The notes below the pieces were generated by a model that saw nothing but the letters and a program-made list of their open reading frames with translations, made no database searches and was not told the origin of the DNA. From Copromyces sp. CBS 386.78 (taxonomy: Eukaryota; Ascomycota; Sordariomycetes; Sordariales; Sordariaceae), in the NCBI GenBank assembly GCA_030685235.1, contig MU839139.1:1-64000 (forward strand): a stretch of 64,000 nt of DNA. Reading direction: 5' to 3'. The number at the start of each line of letters is the position of its first letter. Position 1 is the first letter of the stretch. Below are positions 33,496 through 46,195 of the stretch, piece by piece. Made by a program: the position numbers and the translations under genes.

Positions 33496-36400
33496 TTCTC
33501 AGTCAATACATACAAATACACTAAAAGAAACCATACACGGACTACGATCTAGAAACATTGGAAAGATTCAATTAAGCCCGGGCCACATATACGCGCCCTT
33601 TCCCCTGCCCAAAAAAGAAAGTAGGTCTAAGCACTGAGATAAGGTACGCTACCTTAGCTTCTCCACCACTATACCGTATCGACTCGGGGCATCCGGTTTT
33701 AGGTTCCAAGGAAATCTGGCAGAATCTGTAAGCACACAGCACGAATATGTGCTTTTCATGCCTGGGAAAAAGAGTGGGGGAGACATCACGATATCGACAG
33801 CAACAAGCTCTATAGAGGGCAAAAGAACGAGAGAAGGTTACAGGGGAAGGTTACAGGGCAAGTACAGGGCACAACCAATAGAGCTGGAGGGTGGGGACAT
33901 TCAAAATCACCGTCTTGCATACAATTTCTGGTGGGCATAAATGTTGCAGTATGCTTGCAGACTATGCCTGATTTCCTTGGAACCTGAAACCAGATGCCCC
34001 GAGTCGATGCGGTAGTCTGTGGACGGGAGGCGCACCTCGCTGCCAGGGCAGCGCCCGCTGGGGAGGGTAAATGTATCTAGTAGGTACCTACCTTACCTTA
34101 GGTATCGATTTTGGGAGGGGGTCGCGCTGGGGTACCCGACCTGATCGGGTTTCCAATGCGAATGACACCGAGCGGGACTTTGTAGCTGAAGATGCAGTGC
34201 TGTTTCATACTTTTTATTTACCACCTCGTAAATTTCCATTTCGTTTCATTATCATTCTTTCTCATTTCCTTTTGTTTGCACAATCGCTATTCGGATAACA
34301 GCGTGGCTAATCTCTAGTCGTGGTTGTCCGTCGTTTTCTTTCTGCGGGCCTCCTTAAGAATCCACGGCGTGATGGTGCTCGCTGCTGGTGGTATTGACCA
34401 CTACTACATCGAAGGTGTCACTTGCACATAGCTGCCCTTGGCCAGAACAGGGCCTCCGGCGCCTCTCGTCCACTTGCCTCGGCTTTCCTCCGACACCACC
34501 CATCCGAGAACGGCTCGCATGCGGAAACGACCGGGCTTGACCTGACTGCGACTGCCCTCGGCTCACGGAAAAAGACATGCCCCGTCTCCAGGCTCTTTCA
34601 GTTATGCTCCGCCCGGCAGAGACGGGACCTGGTCTCCTACGTCGTCACGCTCATTCTCGCTGCCGGTTTACCGCTGTCAATGGCCTCTTCCAGGGTCCGT
34701 CCGGAGTTCAGGACTCGTTCTCACACGCCCTTTCGCGAAGGGGGGGAAATGCATGTGCCCTTTTATCAGACGCTGGGGATTCGAAGTTTCCGGTGTTGGC
34801 TAACCGAGGTTCAGTGGTTGGTTTCTGATTCCTTTCCGAATAGCATACATCCAACTTGGTCTGTACCGACAACGCTTCCCAAATCCGCTTCTTGCTGGGC
34901 ATCTTACTCTCCCATCAGTTGCTAACTTGGAGGTTGTACAGTTCAATCCAGCCGCTTCCGGACCGAAATACATCTTCACCGGCGCGAGCCTCGATCGGTT
35001 GTCGGTCTCGCAAACTCGACCAATGATTGAACGTCTGCTGCCATAGCTACAAAAAGTCCTTGGCATCGTGGTTTGACGGATGCCGCGCCCGCAACCGAGC
35101 CTGGTGGTTATCATCGCGCCTTGGTTCAATGATCCAGGTTCCAAACATTCACGAGAATGCACTTCGTCCGGATACGGGTGGACTAGATGAAGTCCAGCAT
35201 CGGACCGGCCCGCGGCGGACCGTGCCGACTGTTTCTTGCATCTCGTCTACACCTGCTCCACCATTCATTACGTGGAGAACCAGCATGCCGGAAGTGGAAC
35301 TGGGTGAAATTATCGGTTTGTGTATTCGGATGTTACAAGTGTAACGACTAATAGTGAAGGTTTCGTTCTTGGACCAACTTCGCGAGGACGGCACGACAGG
35401 ACAATTTGACGCGCGAAATGAACATCACTGGGGAGAGTACATGGAGTCGGTTCGCAATTCCCTTGCATGCTGCTTGCGGCGGTTCCATGCATGAAGTTTT
35501 CGGGTACCTGCTTGTCGCAGATCGTTAGCGACTCTTGCAAGCAACAAAAACGATAGAGAGTCTGATGCTGTTCTGACATCGTCCTTGGACGTTCCGAGTG
35601 CCTGCCTCCAATCGACAAGTCAATAAGGGGATTCGGCGAGGTTTGCCCTTCCTTTTTCTTGTCAACGTTCGTGCTTAGCGACGGGAGGCAGAGTAAAAGA
35701 GTTAAATAGAAAGGTATATTTTACCCAAAATATTATATATTACCGTCATTATACATAAAACTATACTATAGGGCTAAGCTTAATAAACACCGTACGTTAC
35801 AAAGATCGAGATAGCGGCCCGCCATCTTAGTAGCGCAAGTTGAACATGGTGATAGGTGGCGAGGGCGCGTAGTACCGGCCCGGTCCGAATAATACAAGGT
35901 CTCTGCGTCGCGTGAGTTCCAGCCGTTGAGTATGGCACGGTAGACGGGATGTACCAAGAACGGAAGTTTTACCGTGCGTGGCGAACGTTACGTCGGATGG
36001 TTTGCTTAACTCAACGACACCACAAGACTACTTCTACGGCGAAGTCATCACTCTTTTAATGTTGAAGCCAGCACGTCGGGGGTTTCAGACCCTTTGGATG
36101 TCGATCCGGGTGTTACCTATCCGCGTCAAGGTCTCACCTCCAGCAGCTGTGCAACGCTCGAAACAGAGAAAGGCGTACAAAGGAAGAACACCCGCCGAAA
36201 AATAATTTAATTTAGTTTAGAAGCCAACGGGAGCTCAGAACAGCGAGAGAATGTGTCGGTCAGGCTGGTGTCTCTTATTAAGAAGAAAAAAAGGATTCTG
36301 GTTGACGGAAACCGAATTGAGAAGCAGGCGTAAGGAATTGTTAGTGTACGTACCCCCTGAAATAAAAGGGAATCTCTATTCGCACGGTAATCCTCGTCTT

Positions 36401-38308
36401 TCTTCCCGATAACCCCAACCCTGCCGCGACGGATCTTCCCCAGGGCATTTTCAGGGCATCCCAACAGCGCTATCGACTGCGTATGTCGCTCCCTCTCCAA
36501 CAACGCATTCCAACTAACAACGGGGCCTATAGCTATCTTCGTGCACTCAATTACATTAGCTTTCGCATGGTAATTGTTATCGTATATTAATCCGAGTGAC
36601 TAGAAGTTGTGCAGAGTTGTTGTTGAAACACCGTAGTTCGTTGAGACGCCGTACCGTTGTTTCAACGAACGGCATCGCCGTGTGTCGTCATGGTTTGGCG
36701 GGAAGATTTCTCGCCAACCGATCTCACGGGTCTCGGATAGTAGATGCGAACTGTTGCCTTGGTACCTGACAGGAGAGAGGGACTGGGTCAGCCGAACTAA
36801 AACATGGACACCGTTTCTCAGACGGCCCAAATAACGTGCAGACCCAACCGCCCTGAAACCGCACTACGGGCATGAGGGGTCTTGGCTCTTGAAATGACGG
36901 CCGCCCATCTCTTCGTCGCTCAGAGGGTGCCTCCCGGAAGGAAGATGTTGCAACTCCCGTCGTGGTCCGTCCTCCGCGCTGGTCCATGTCCTCCGTGACC
37001 GCATGTCCGTATCGGAATCGGATCTTGTGAGGTGATGGTGCCTCCTTGGGACCTCCTCTGGGTAAGTGCGTGAGCAATGAACTCTGAAGACTGCCCTCTG
37101 AAGTTGATGAGAGAAGCGGGCTGAATTTCCCACCATCTATGCATGGCTCAGGTGTTTGGAAAAGAGTGACGCGGCCGCATTTGAGCGGTGATTCTCCCGG
37201 CTGTGTTGGTCTTTTGAGGATTTTTTTCAATCCTCGGCAGGTAGGCAACCCAACGACCAATAGCAAGGGAAGCTCTCACTTGGGTCGAGCGAGCTTTCAA
37301 GGGCCATGCCAAGTGAATGTCCTCTTTGCAGAGTTGTAGCGGAGGTCTTCTCCGGATGCCTCTCTTGAAATGCCGCAGCGCTGCGAAATCGCATTCAACG
37401 AGTGAGAAGACAGCCAAACCCTCCACTGTCTTGTCGCACGTCGAGCCAGGCCTGCTGCCTTGAAAAGCAGAGCACACCGAAAATGACAGGCAGCTTCCAG
37501 GGAACATGTCCTGCGCAAAATTGCTATACTTGGCTCTCGACGCTGTGTGGGCTAATTTCCCAGCAGAGGTCTGCCAAGCTTGTTGTCGAGTGGTCGTGTG
37601 ACATCGTGTCACAGTGCAGACTGAACTCTAAAATGTGGACGGAAATAGTGGCTACATCTGTAACGACTGCCGTATCTCCGCAAGGACAAACGCGATTGTG
37701 CGTCACTTTAGAACTAATAAGCACAAAGCGAGAGGTGTGTATATGCAGCTTGGGAGATAGGCTCATGCATGGCGGTTCGAAGAATGCCAAAGGAAGATGA
37801 TGCAATCCATGCTATAGTGTTTGATTGGATGGCTGGTAGAAATTACATGTCTAGAAACCGCCTTTTGTACCCCACCGGTCGTCGACGGTGCCGCATCCAC
37901 GGGATCTTATTGCTCAGTTGAAGGCCGCAAGTATACTATGCTTCGACTGACCGAGCGACTACTCGCGAGGATAACTTGCGGAGGCACGTTAGGATTGGGC
38001 ATCGCATGGAAATAGCCCCACAGCGGTGAGGAGTGAATGGGAGGGGAGACGTGCGTACGATGTGATTTTGGAGCTTTGTAAAGGATGAAGCGTTTCTGGA
38101 GGGTTTGTCACGGTCTGGGCATTTTCCCACCACCTTAACAGAAGACCGCTGCTATCTTTCAAAGTCTATAGCGAGTACAATTGTTAAGCTACCTTAGTCG
38201 CTCGACTTATTGGGAAGGCGGGGTCTCATTCCAGCAATTTTTATTAGTTACCTACTATCAACCATCCTAATAGTTTTACGTTTGTTTCCATGCGTAGAGG
38301 TATCGTGC
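33496..38308. other. 4.8 kb without a convincing gene
   Basis: GC-balanced DNA with many mutually overlapping ORFs on both strands (largest about 34422-34925 + and 36724-37266 -), none with a recognised domain, repeat or good start context. A short AT-rich patch lies at about 35700-35775. This could be decayed genic DNA or a long intergenic stretch. Confidence 0.4.
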
Positions 38309-38455
38309 GATCACGAGCAACTGAGGAATCGTGGATACGATGGATTGATGATGATGCTATGGAGAGGAGAGGAGAGAGCGGACGGGAAGGTCTGGAGGTC
38401 TAGAAACGGTGGGCGAAATGCCAGGGCACGAGTGGAGCAGGCGGTGGATGGCCTG
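38309..38455 (+). repeat. Dispersed G/A-rich block, copy 3
   Basis: Matches 29796-29957: GATCACGAGCAA, GATGATGATGCTATGGAGAG, GGTCTGGAGGTCTAGAAACG, GGTGGGCGAAA and CCAGGGCACGAGTGGAGCAG in order. If the hAT insertion is removed it lies about 370 bp beyond the 3' end of paralogue D. Confidence 0.75.
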
Positions 38456-38508
38456 TCGGGTGCCAAGAGTGCGGCTCCAATTCTTCATCTTATTAGGTAG
38501 GTATGTAC

Positions 38509-41500
38509 CAGGACCTGCAACAAGTCAAATCCGTCAAATCTAAACCTCTTCAAATCCACCTCCAGAAGGGGGTAAATCCAGGGTAGAGATTTGCTTGCAA
38601 ATCCAAATCTGGGGTTCCCGGATTTGATTTTACAAGCAAATATGACAGATTTGTCAGAATCATTCATATCTAGTCATTTTTGCCATATAAATCGCTAATC
38701 TGGGTATTGAAATCCACTAACAGGGCTCGATTAGGCTTTAAGAGCCAATTATAAATCGGAGATAAGCGCGTTCGGTTTGCCCTATAATTTCGAACGAAGA
38801 ATTTTCCTACATTAAATATAATATATCGATTTTGAGTACTTTTACTAGTAAATCCTAATTAGTAACGAAACTATTAAGTATAATTCAATAATATATATAC
38901 CTTTATTAGCGATCTACGCAGCGATACTATAGCTAATACTCCCTCCAACTCCTAGTCCCTATAGGGGAACCCCTCTATTAATAGTATTATAAAACTAGCG
39001 CCCCAATAATAAGAGAGGGTAGTTACTTCTACCTTTAATACTTTCTGCGCCGTTTGTAAGACTTCCTTTAAAGATTAAATATTAAAATTTTTCGGTATTG
39101 ATATTAAAATTCTCTTTTATAATACTAGCAATTTCCCTACTGCGTATTTGAAGAATGTATACTATATATTAGAGAAATGGATGTATATTAAAAAGGAGAG
39201 GACTTTGTAAATTTCTCTTTATAGTTATTACCTTATTGAGGTACGTGGGGACTAGGAGGTCGATACTGTATAGTATTATAAATATTATTTTACGGTCTTT
39301 AGTAATATATATTACGTCGTCGTTATTGTATAATTTTACAATTGTTTATTAATTGGTTAATAATAGGTTTCACTACTTCTTCCCTTAGTAAGTACTTGCG
39401 CTAAAAGTATAAGAAATTACCTCCGCTAACCGTTAATGAATCTACTGCTAAGCGCCCGAAGTCTATAGCCGATTGCGTTGTTAAAGGTATTTCTAAGTAA
39501 TCGATTTTAAAGTTCGTCGTAAATAATTTTAAGGAATTGCTTTTCGATTAGATTATCGACGCCGATATACCCTTTAATGTAATTTAGGCACCCGAATTTA
39601 GGAATTTAATAATACTAATAGATAAGCAATTAATGATTAAATTATTGCCCGCGAATTAGAATACGATTAAAGTATAAGTTTACGAACGGTATAAAATTTA
39701 CTTCGACGTATTGAAATAAAAGCTCGCGAAATTTCTATATAAGAAGTACTTCTCTTTTAATTTCTAGACCTCCCCTAGCTAATATTCTTTCTTCGGTTTT
39801 ATTGTCTATTATGTCGGCAATAATTGGAAGTTATACTTTTAATTTCTCGGTTTCTATTATATAATAAGTAGCTATAACAGCGAAAATATTGCCCCCGTTA
39901 TAAACCGTTATTTAAATTTATATAGGTTAATTATAAATAATATTGGTTAGTTTCAATTAAATAATATATAAGTAAATAATATTTATATTAGTTTTGTACT
40001 TAAAGGATTGACTAACTTTCTTTTCGAAGAATGTAAATTGAAGACGAAGAGTCTACAGGTCCGCTATTTTAGCTATATCCTTAATTTTATAATAAAGGCG
40101 ATAATTCGTAGTAATAGGAAGGATACGCTACGGTACTTATTAGGGTTTTCAAAATTGAATTTATAAAAAGAAGAGGGTTTATTAGCGAAATAGTATAAAT
40201 AAGGCCCGTTAGGTAAGCTTCACAATATTTATTACTTTATCCGCCGTAGTCCTTAACGCTGCGAGAAATTCGCTCGCATTATTAATATAGAGATAAAAGT
40301 TAAAAAATAATAGGTACGCGAAGGAAGGGTCGTAGCGAAGGTAATAATTATTATTAAATATACCTTTTTAATTGCGGGAAAGAGTTTTTTAAACCCTAAG
40401 GTTAGTATTATTTTTAATAATACGACGTAATAGAATTCGGATTATATAATAATTGAGAAAAGGATTAAATTGCGGAGTACGATCGATATATATTTACTAG
40501 AAGCTTATAATTATTATAATATTACTAAGCGATTATTAATAGATAATAGACTTAATAAAGATAATTAGGCTATATTTATTTAATTAATAAATATTTTAAA
40601 AGATTTTAACTTTCTAAATAAAATATTTGAAACGAAGGTACCCTTCTTTATAGAAATACTACCGTTATTCTACTAATTAATCGTACAGTTAAAAAGTAAG
40701 TATATCTAATATTCGGTTACTTTCGCCTTTAATTAATTTACTAGCCTAAATATAATACTTATTTATCTATCGCTAATAATAACCCCCCCTACTTTTTAAC
40801 CTCCTTAATAATTATAGCGACTTTAACGCAACATTTAATTACTATAGCGATTTTAAAATAATATAATCGAATTACCCGGCGGTATACGGCAATATAATTA
40901 GTAAGCCGTAGTACCAATTGCGCCTACCCTATCCCTAAAAAATATTGAAGCTCCCGCGCGCCCGTAAAAGGAGGAGGAAGAGAAAGAGCTGCTACTTCCC
41001 TTTACTAACAATAATACCGTATTAATAAGTATTAATATCGACCGTACACTTTATAAATTTAAAAAATATAAAATATTAATAGAAGATACTCTAATATACT
41101 AATTTACTTTAATTTTATACCCTAACTATCGTACTCGCTAATTAAATTTTAACCTCTCTATAAATAAAAGAAATAATATTATTACGCAATTTCGCTAATT
41201 TTAGAGGGCTTAATATATTTATAGTCCAATCTAACAAATACCGCCTCCCTTACTAATAGAACTACCTTATCCTATCTTACTCAAACCTAAATTTAATTAA
41301 CTAGTAAAGAATAACTACTATATTAAACTTACACTTATTTCCTCCCTTCTAAAAGAGGACGACGAAATTAAATAATAATTTAATAGTTAACTAGAAGAAA
41401 GTATTACAGATATTATAAAATAGTAGAATAATTATAAGAAGGAGTTCTCAACTTTATTATATATAATATTTAATATCCTTTCTATCCTATCTAAATTTAA

Positions 41501-41887
41501 TAAATACGAGTATACTTTTAATATAGCTAAGTAAATAGTAGAATTACGATATAATTTTAATTATAAGGTCGTTAATAAACTTTAATAATTAAAAAACTAG
41601 ACGAGAATAGGCTTCTAATACGATATTACGATATATAATTACGAGAAATAGGGTCCTTCCCTTAAGTTAAACGTCGACGATAATAATTTTAATATATAGA
41701 ATATATAAAGTATAGCGGTTAAGTAGGGCCGGGGGCCAGAAAAATTAGATAATCCGTAGATTTGACGACTTAAATCCGTAAATCTGAACTATATTTCCCC
41801 TCTTTTCAGTCAAATCTAGTAATCTGAACTCAAATCAAATCTAAATCTAGGGTCAGATTTGATTTGTTTGATTTGTTGCAGGTCCTG
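38509..41887 (+). mobile_element. RIP-mutated hAT transposon, 3.38 kb
   Basis: Starts CAGGACCTGCAACAAGTC and ends with the inverse (GATTTGTTGCAGGTCCTG), flanked on both sides by the identical 8 bp GTATGTAC (38501-38508 and 41888-41895). An 8-bp duplication with CAG...CTG termini is characteristic of hAT. Subterminal regions are rich in AAATC/GATTT words, as often seen for transposase-binding sites. The interior is AT-rich with pervasive in-frame stops from C to T and G to A changes. Confidence 0.92.
40430..40780 (+). pseudogene. hAT transposase remnant
   Basis: Reading + strand through a few stops gives a NSDYIII-EKRIKLRSTIDIYL stretch, then AIFI-LINILKDFNFLNKIFE and KVPFFIEILPLFY, which resembles the WNS...ML-RAL and EILKPF-xxT blocks of the hAT transposase core. 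The identification rests on this pattern together with the termini. Further coding remnants lie to the left (about 38800-40400). Confidence 0.55.
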
Positions 41888-41895
41888 GTATGTAC

Positions 41896-42211
41896 TACCA
41901 ATGCCTTGCCTTGCCGAAACTCTAAGGTACCTCTAGCTTACCACAGCACGCCAACGATGCTGCAGGGCTGAGTGATCCACTGCATCCCGTCCGTTGCATC
42001 GATCTGATCCCATCCTTGGTGCCGACGTGCCGCACGTTACTGTGGGCATCCTTGTCTCCACACCTTAGGTTTGTCCACATAGAATTTATTACCCGATACA
42101 AGATAGAGGACTCGTAACAGGAACACAACCAGATCTTATGCCAAGTCAGCATAGGGTTTTTGCGATTTGCTGTGCAGCCGCCGTTCGGTGCGGGAACGTA
42201 CATACCTCTAA
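41896..42211. other. 3' flank of paralogue D
   Basis: Short GC-balanced interval between the hAT element and the stop codon of paralogue D. No other feature seen. Confidence 0.5.
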
Positions 42212-42862
42212 TCAGGCCTGCTTCTTGATATTGTGAACCTTGCGGATGTGTCTCCAGAGGTTGTCTGCTCGCGAGAACATCTCTCCTGTTGCACTATATT
42301 TGCAATCCGGAACAGGGCAGTGGAAGCCACTTCCTTGACTTTCGACCACGTCCGCGGGGACACCGTCGATGCTCGCATTATTTCGATGCTTGCGAGTTTT
42401 GAGATGGCGGTCGTAGTCGCGCTTGGTGTTGGATGAGAACGAGCAAAGATTGCAGGCGAAGCGATGACCGGAGGCACCAATGCCGGAGTCGCGCTCGGGT
42501 AATTCAATAATTTGGGCTTCCGGGGAGCCATTGGCAGTTACCGGGAGGTCAGGAGTAGACATCGGTGGACTGCTATTGATGTTGTTGGACGCTTGAAGAG
42601 ATGTATGACCAGACCAGTCGGGTCGTGAGGACTAGAGCGAAGATTTGTCATGTTAGAAGCCGTCTATGATATTCAAAGTCATCAGGTGGGAAACTGGGTG
42701 AAGTACCTTCTCGTTTTCTCCTTGCGCTTGTCCTGCGCCGAGAGACGGCTGTGGATACGCGCTCATGTCATGGTGAACGACTGGTTGTTCAGTCGACATG
42801 AAGTTGTTTATGTCGAACGCATAGTCTTGAGAAAGATAAGCGGGCAAAGCAAAGTTGTCCAT
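42212..42862 (-). CDS. Two-finger C2H2 protein (paralogue D)
   Basis: Exons 42862-42707 (52 codons, begins MDNFALPAYLSQDYAF) and 42631-42212, giving 191 residues. The 75-bp intron is textbook: GTACTT donor, CTAAC branch, CTAG acceptor, phase 0. Exon 2 passes through an S/N/P-rich linker into finger 1 (C112, C115, H128, H134; CX2CX12HX5H with KRDYDRHLKTRKH, a U1/matrin-like spacing) and finger 2 (C157, C162, H180, H185; CX4CX17HX4H, ADNLWRHIRKVH). No RIP signs despite the hAT element 325 bp away. It is the least altered member and the best family reference. Predicted nuclear, nucleic-acid binding; target unknown. Confidence 0.9.
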
Positions 42863-43016
42863 ATTGAGGAAAAGGGATTGATTGCCGACAAGATCGTGAG
42901 TAAATAGAAGATCGGCCGAGGAGAAAGTTCTTAGGTAAGTAGGACACGGATGAACCGCGTGGTGAATTAAAGAACATATCTTCCTATCCAAAACATTTGG
43001 TGCTCGTCGATACTTT

Positions 43017-43025
43017 CTTTATATA
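43017..43025 (-). promoter_or_regulatory. TATA box of paralogue D
   Basis: TATATAAAG on the minus strand, about 157 bp upstream of the ATG at 42862, close to the 148-bp distance in paralogue E. Confidence 0.5.
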
Positions 43026-44451
43026 TGTGTGCATAGGAAGAGGCCATCTCCAAATCCAATTTAGCTCAAATTCGTCTTGATTGCATGTTGGAAGTGAGGT
43101 AGGTGATTAGGGGCCTCAGGTCTCAGATCCCTGTCCAAACTTGACAAACTCCACCGTAGCCGTTGGAAGTCCGTGCCCTGGGCCGCCCATTCACTACGTA
43201 GGCCTTCCCATTCACCTGCACGCCCACAACATCGAGCGCACAACGAGCGCACAATAAGTAACGATACTTCGTCGCCGCCCCACCCACGCTCCACACTTCC
43301 CAAGTACCCCAAACCGTGTGCACTCCCTACCTCCACTTAGAAGCAGCCAGCCGATTAGGGCCTCCGTCTCTCCTCTTCCGTTAGGTAGACAACTCCAATC
43401 AACCCCTTCGTTGCCATCTTTTCCAGCCTCCAATATTGCAACCTCATAGGTAGATACTTGCGGGGAGCGTACGGTTCCGGTAATGATCATCAGGCACTGA
43501 ATCACACATCTCAGCAAGGTTCACGCTAAAAAGTGCGGTTAGGGTGTTAGTGCTTTCGCGGGCGGAACACATACAATATCCCGTACGCACTACCCAAATC
43601 ATAGTACACAGCCCGAAAATGCACTTTCCGCCCGCAAAATAATTGTTAGGCCTAACTGAGTTTCAACGTTTGCATATGCGTGTTCCCGTTCTCTATCTAG
43701 CCTTACACCCTTTACGGAAGGGTCGAGGCCAGGTTTCCTGGCCGCCCCGAACACTTGCAGGATCTTGACGGGAGGTTAAGAGCCTATCGTCGGGGTGTGC
43801 CGCGGGAGTGGCCCGAGCTTCCAAACACAGCGCAGGGGTGGTGACTTTCGAAAGAAGCCTCCACTCACGTACCTTGAACCCCTTGCCGGTACCGCACCCC
43901 CCCTGTCCACCTATCCTTCCAGGTAGTCACCACGCACCCTTCACCACCTGGAACGCCTGCTCAACCTCGTGTACTTTCCCTTTTTGCACGTCACCCCCTG
44001 GGGCTCCTTCGTCCGTTGGTTACCTACGGATCATACCCTGACGTTGCACCGACATCGCGTGCCCACCACCCTAACGATTCGGTACCATAGTCGTTGGACA
44101 GTCGCCGTCTACCTGTTCTATCTACAGATGAACCAGGCCGCTTCGTGGTGTCTAAAGGTACATATCGGTTGGGACACGGGAGTGACACGGCAAACGGGGC
44201 GTGGGAGGGAGGCACAAAGACATCCCCGTTTGAGTGGATTCCAACAATGCTCTATAGCACGACCCCATATGCAACGCAGGTGACAGGTCACGCCGTCGCA
44301 TGGGACGAAGTTCGCCCGAACCAGCAGGGCTTGCGCCTCGAGACGAGCTTCCCTGACGGCGATGAGTAAATCGTAAGTACGCGGTCCTAAGTGTCCTGCG
44401 CAGGTCGCCCCCCTCCCTCTATCTGTCAGCTAAAACCATGCTATTCTTGCT
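43026..44451. other. Intergenic, nothing supported
   Basis: Short ORFs on both strands without domains. No repeat seen until the non-autonomous element at 44460. Confidence 0.4.
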
Positions 44452-44459
44452 TTTTTCAG

Positions 44460-44950
44460 GGGTAATTCTCAAGACACCCACCCCTAAGTCTACATACACC
44501 CACCCTCCATACAAAACCCTTACCCTGACAGCCCAGACCAGCCCATGACAGCTGTATGTAAAACCCCCGTTTTCCCTGCTAAATTTCACACTTTCAATGC
44601 ACGTAATATTCCGAGTCAAAATAGGGTCTCAGCGATTTGAAGATTTTCGCAATTACGCGCATCACCCAGCCCAGTTACATCGCACACCCCAACACAACCC
44701 CCAATATCATCACTAAGTAAAAAGAGGGTACACTGCTGAACTAGATTTACACTGAAAGAGATTTGTGCTCAACACTATAAAAGTATCACGACTCTAGCGG
44801 TCTCAGCGCACTTATCGATTTTAACAGGATGCTAGGAGATATGAGAAAACTGGATTTTACTATACAAGACACCGATATTTACATGTCAGCTGTCATATAG
44901 GGTAGGGAGGGTGCCAGAAGATTTGGGGGTGGGTGTCTTGAGAATTACCC
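44460..44950. mobile_element. 491-bp non-autonomous TIR element, likely relative of the 14.7-kb element
   Basis: Ends are 25-bp perfect inverted repeats (GGGTAATTCTCAAGACACCC continuing ACCCC), with weaker inverted similarity for about 80 bp further in. The identical 8 bp TTTTTCAG flanks both sides (44452-44459 and 44951-44958). There is no ORF. Subterminally the left side has TGACAGCTGTATGTAAA followed by CCCCGTTTT, almost as in the 14.7-kb element at about 48090-48115, and both right sides have GTCAGCTGTCAT. Confidence 0.9.
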
Positions 44951-44958
44951 TTTTTCAG

Positions 44959-46195
44959 AGCCTCAAGTCTTCTTGTCCGTCTTCCCATGGATCGTTGGAC
45001 GGTGCTATTCCGTACAACTCCCCGGCCGGCTAGGTACGCACCCGCGCGCTGCTGCTTTCTCCAAGCGATACTCAGCAGTATACTTTCTCCCGAGGTTGGA
45101 GAATTTTGTCATATAGCCATGAACTGGTCCGTCCGACGCTGCCACTGTCGTCGCCTCTTGCCGTCTTCTTCGGTATCGAGTCCGCTGGAGCCTTGGTCAT
45201 GTAATATCGTCGCGGCAACATTTTGCGCCTCCTCCGAGCGACCAAAATGCAGCTACATTCGAGCATACCTCTATTCAAGCGCGAGCTCCTGTTGAGCGAG
45301 AAGGAGAACTCGGTTTTGACAGCCAGTCTTTGGCAGCAGCACCAGCATCTGTTCATGCGGTGAGTGTCGCGTTTCCGTAGACTGCCGCCGCTATGTTACG
45401 CCGGCAAGAACGGAACGGTCGAGTCGCAGAGATATCGAGTTGTCTGTCCTCCTCACCTCCATCTTCCTCGCTCCTCAACGTTTGCCCCAGTTCCGCACCT
45501 TCACATATTCCCATTCCGTTCCACCTCTTGGTGATTCCTCCTCTATCGTCACGCTTAAGATCGCTCGAAGGACGAAGGAATATCGAAGCGGGTTGTCGAG
45601 GAATTTGATGGTATCAATCGGGCAATCCACGTCCTGGATTATTGCTTCTTGTCATGATTGCAGCTGTTGCTGGTTCCAAAACTGGTATTCCGGCTGTCGC
45701 GCGGCTCAGTCTGTCGATGTCGGGAAGTTCGCCAAGAAGTGTTCGGGGCAGCTCAAGGATGACTGCCGACCAGTTGTGGATGTCTCATTTCAGTCTTATC
45801 TGATCAAGAGACCGTGATGGAGCCAAATTCGAAAAGGTCCAGACGTGAGCATTTGCTGCCCATCTTTGGCAATGAGAGTTGGATAGAAGAGAGAAACAAG
45901 GAACTGAAGCTGGCTGGGATGCATGGGTTTAGACGCCCAACGGCCTGATGCAACGTGTGATCGGTGCGTAGATTAGGTAGTGTGTGAGTTAAGTTACTAA
46001 CAGCATCTAGCGGAGGCTTGCATTAAGACCACCGTGAGACGGCGCGGAGAAGATAAGCGCTGATCTAGCGGTAGGCGTGCTACGGAGTGCTGGGCGTATT
46101 GGTGTGGCTGTTGTCTGTAACGTTGTGGCTTTGTGGCTTTTCCCCGGACAACTCGATCAGATTCGCGCCCTGAAAAGACGAACACCAGCGCCCAA
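44959..46195. other. Intergenic, nothing supported
   Basis: Overlapping short ORFs; none has domain-like composition. No RNA gene or repeat seen. Confidence 0.4.

Noticed and set aside
34422..34925. 167-codon + strand ORF
   Set aside because: Arg/Ser/Pro-heavy composition typical of chance frames in GC-balanced DNA, overlapped by other ORFs; no domain or intron signals.
36724..37266. 180-codon minus-strand ORF
   Set aside because: No recognisable motif, several equally long overlapping frames, no splice or promoter signals.
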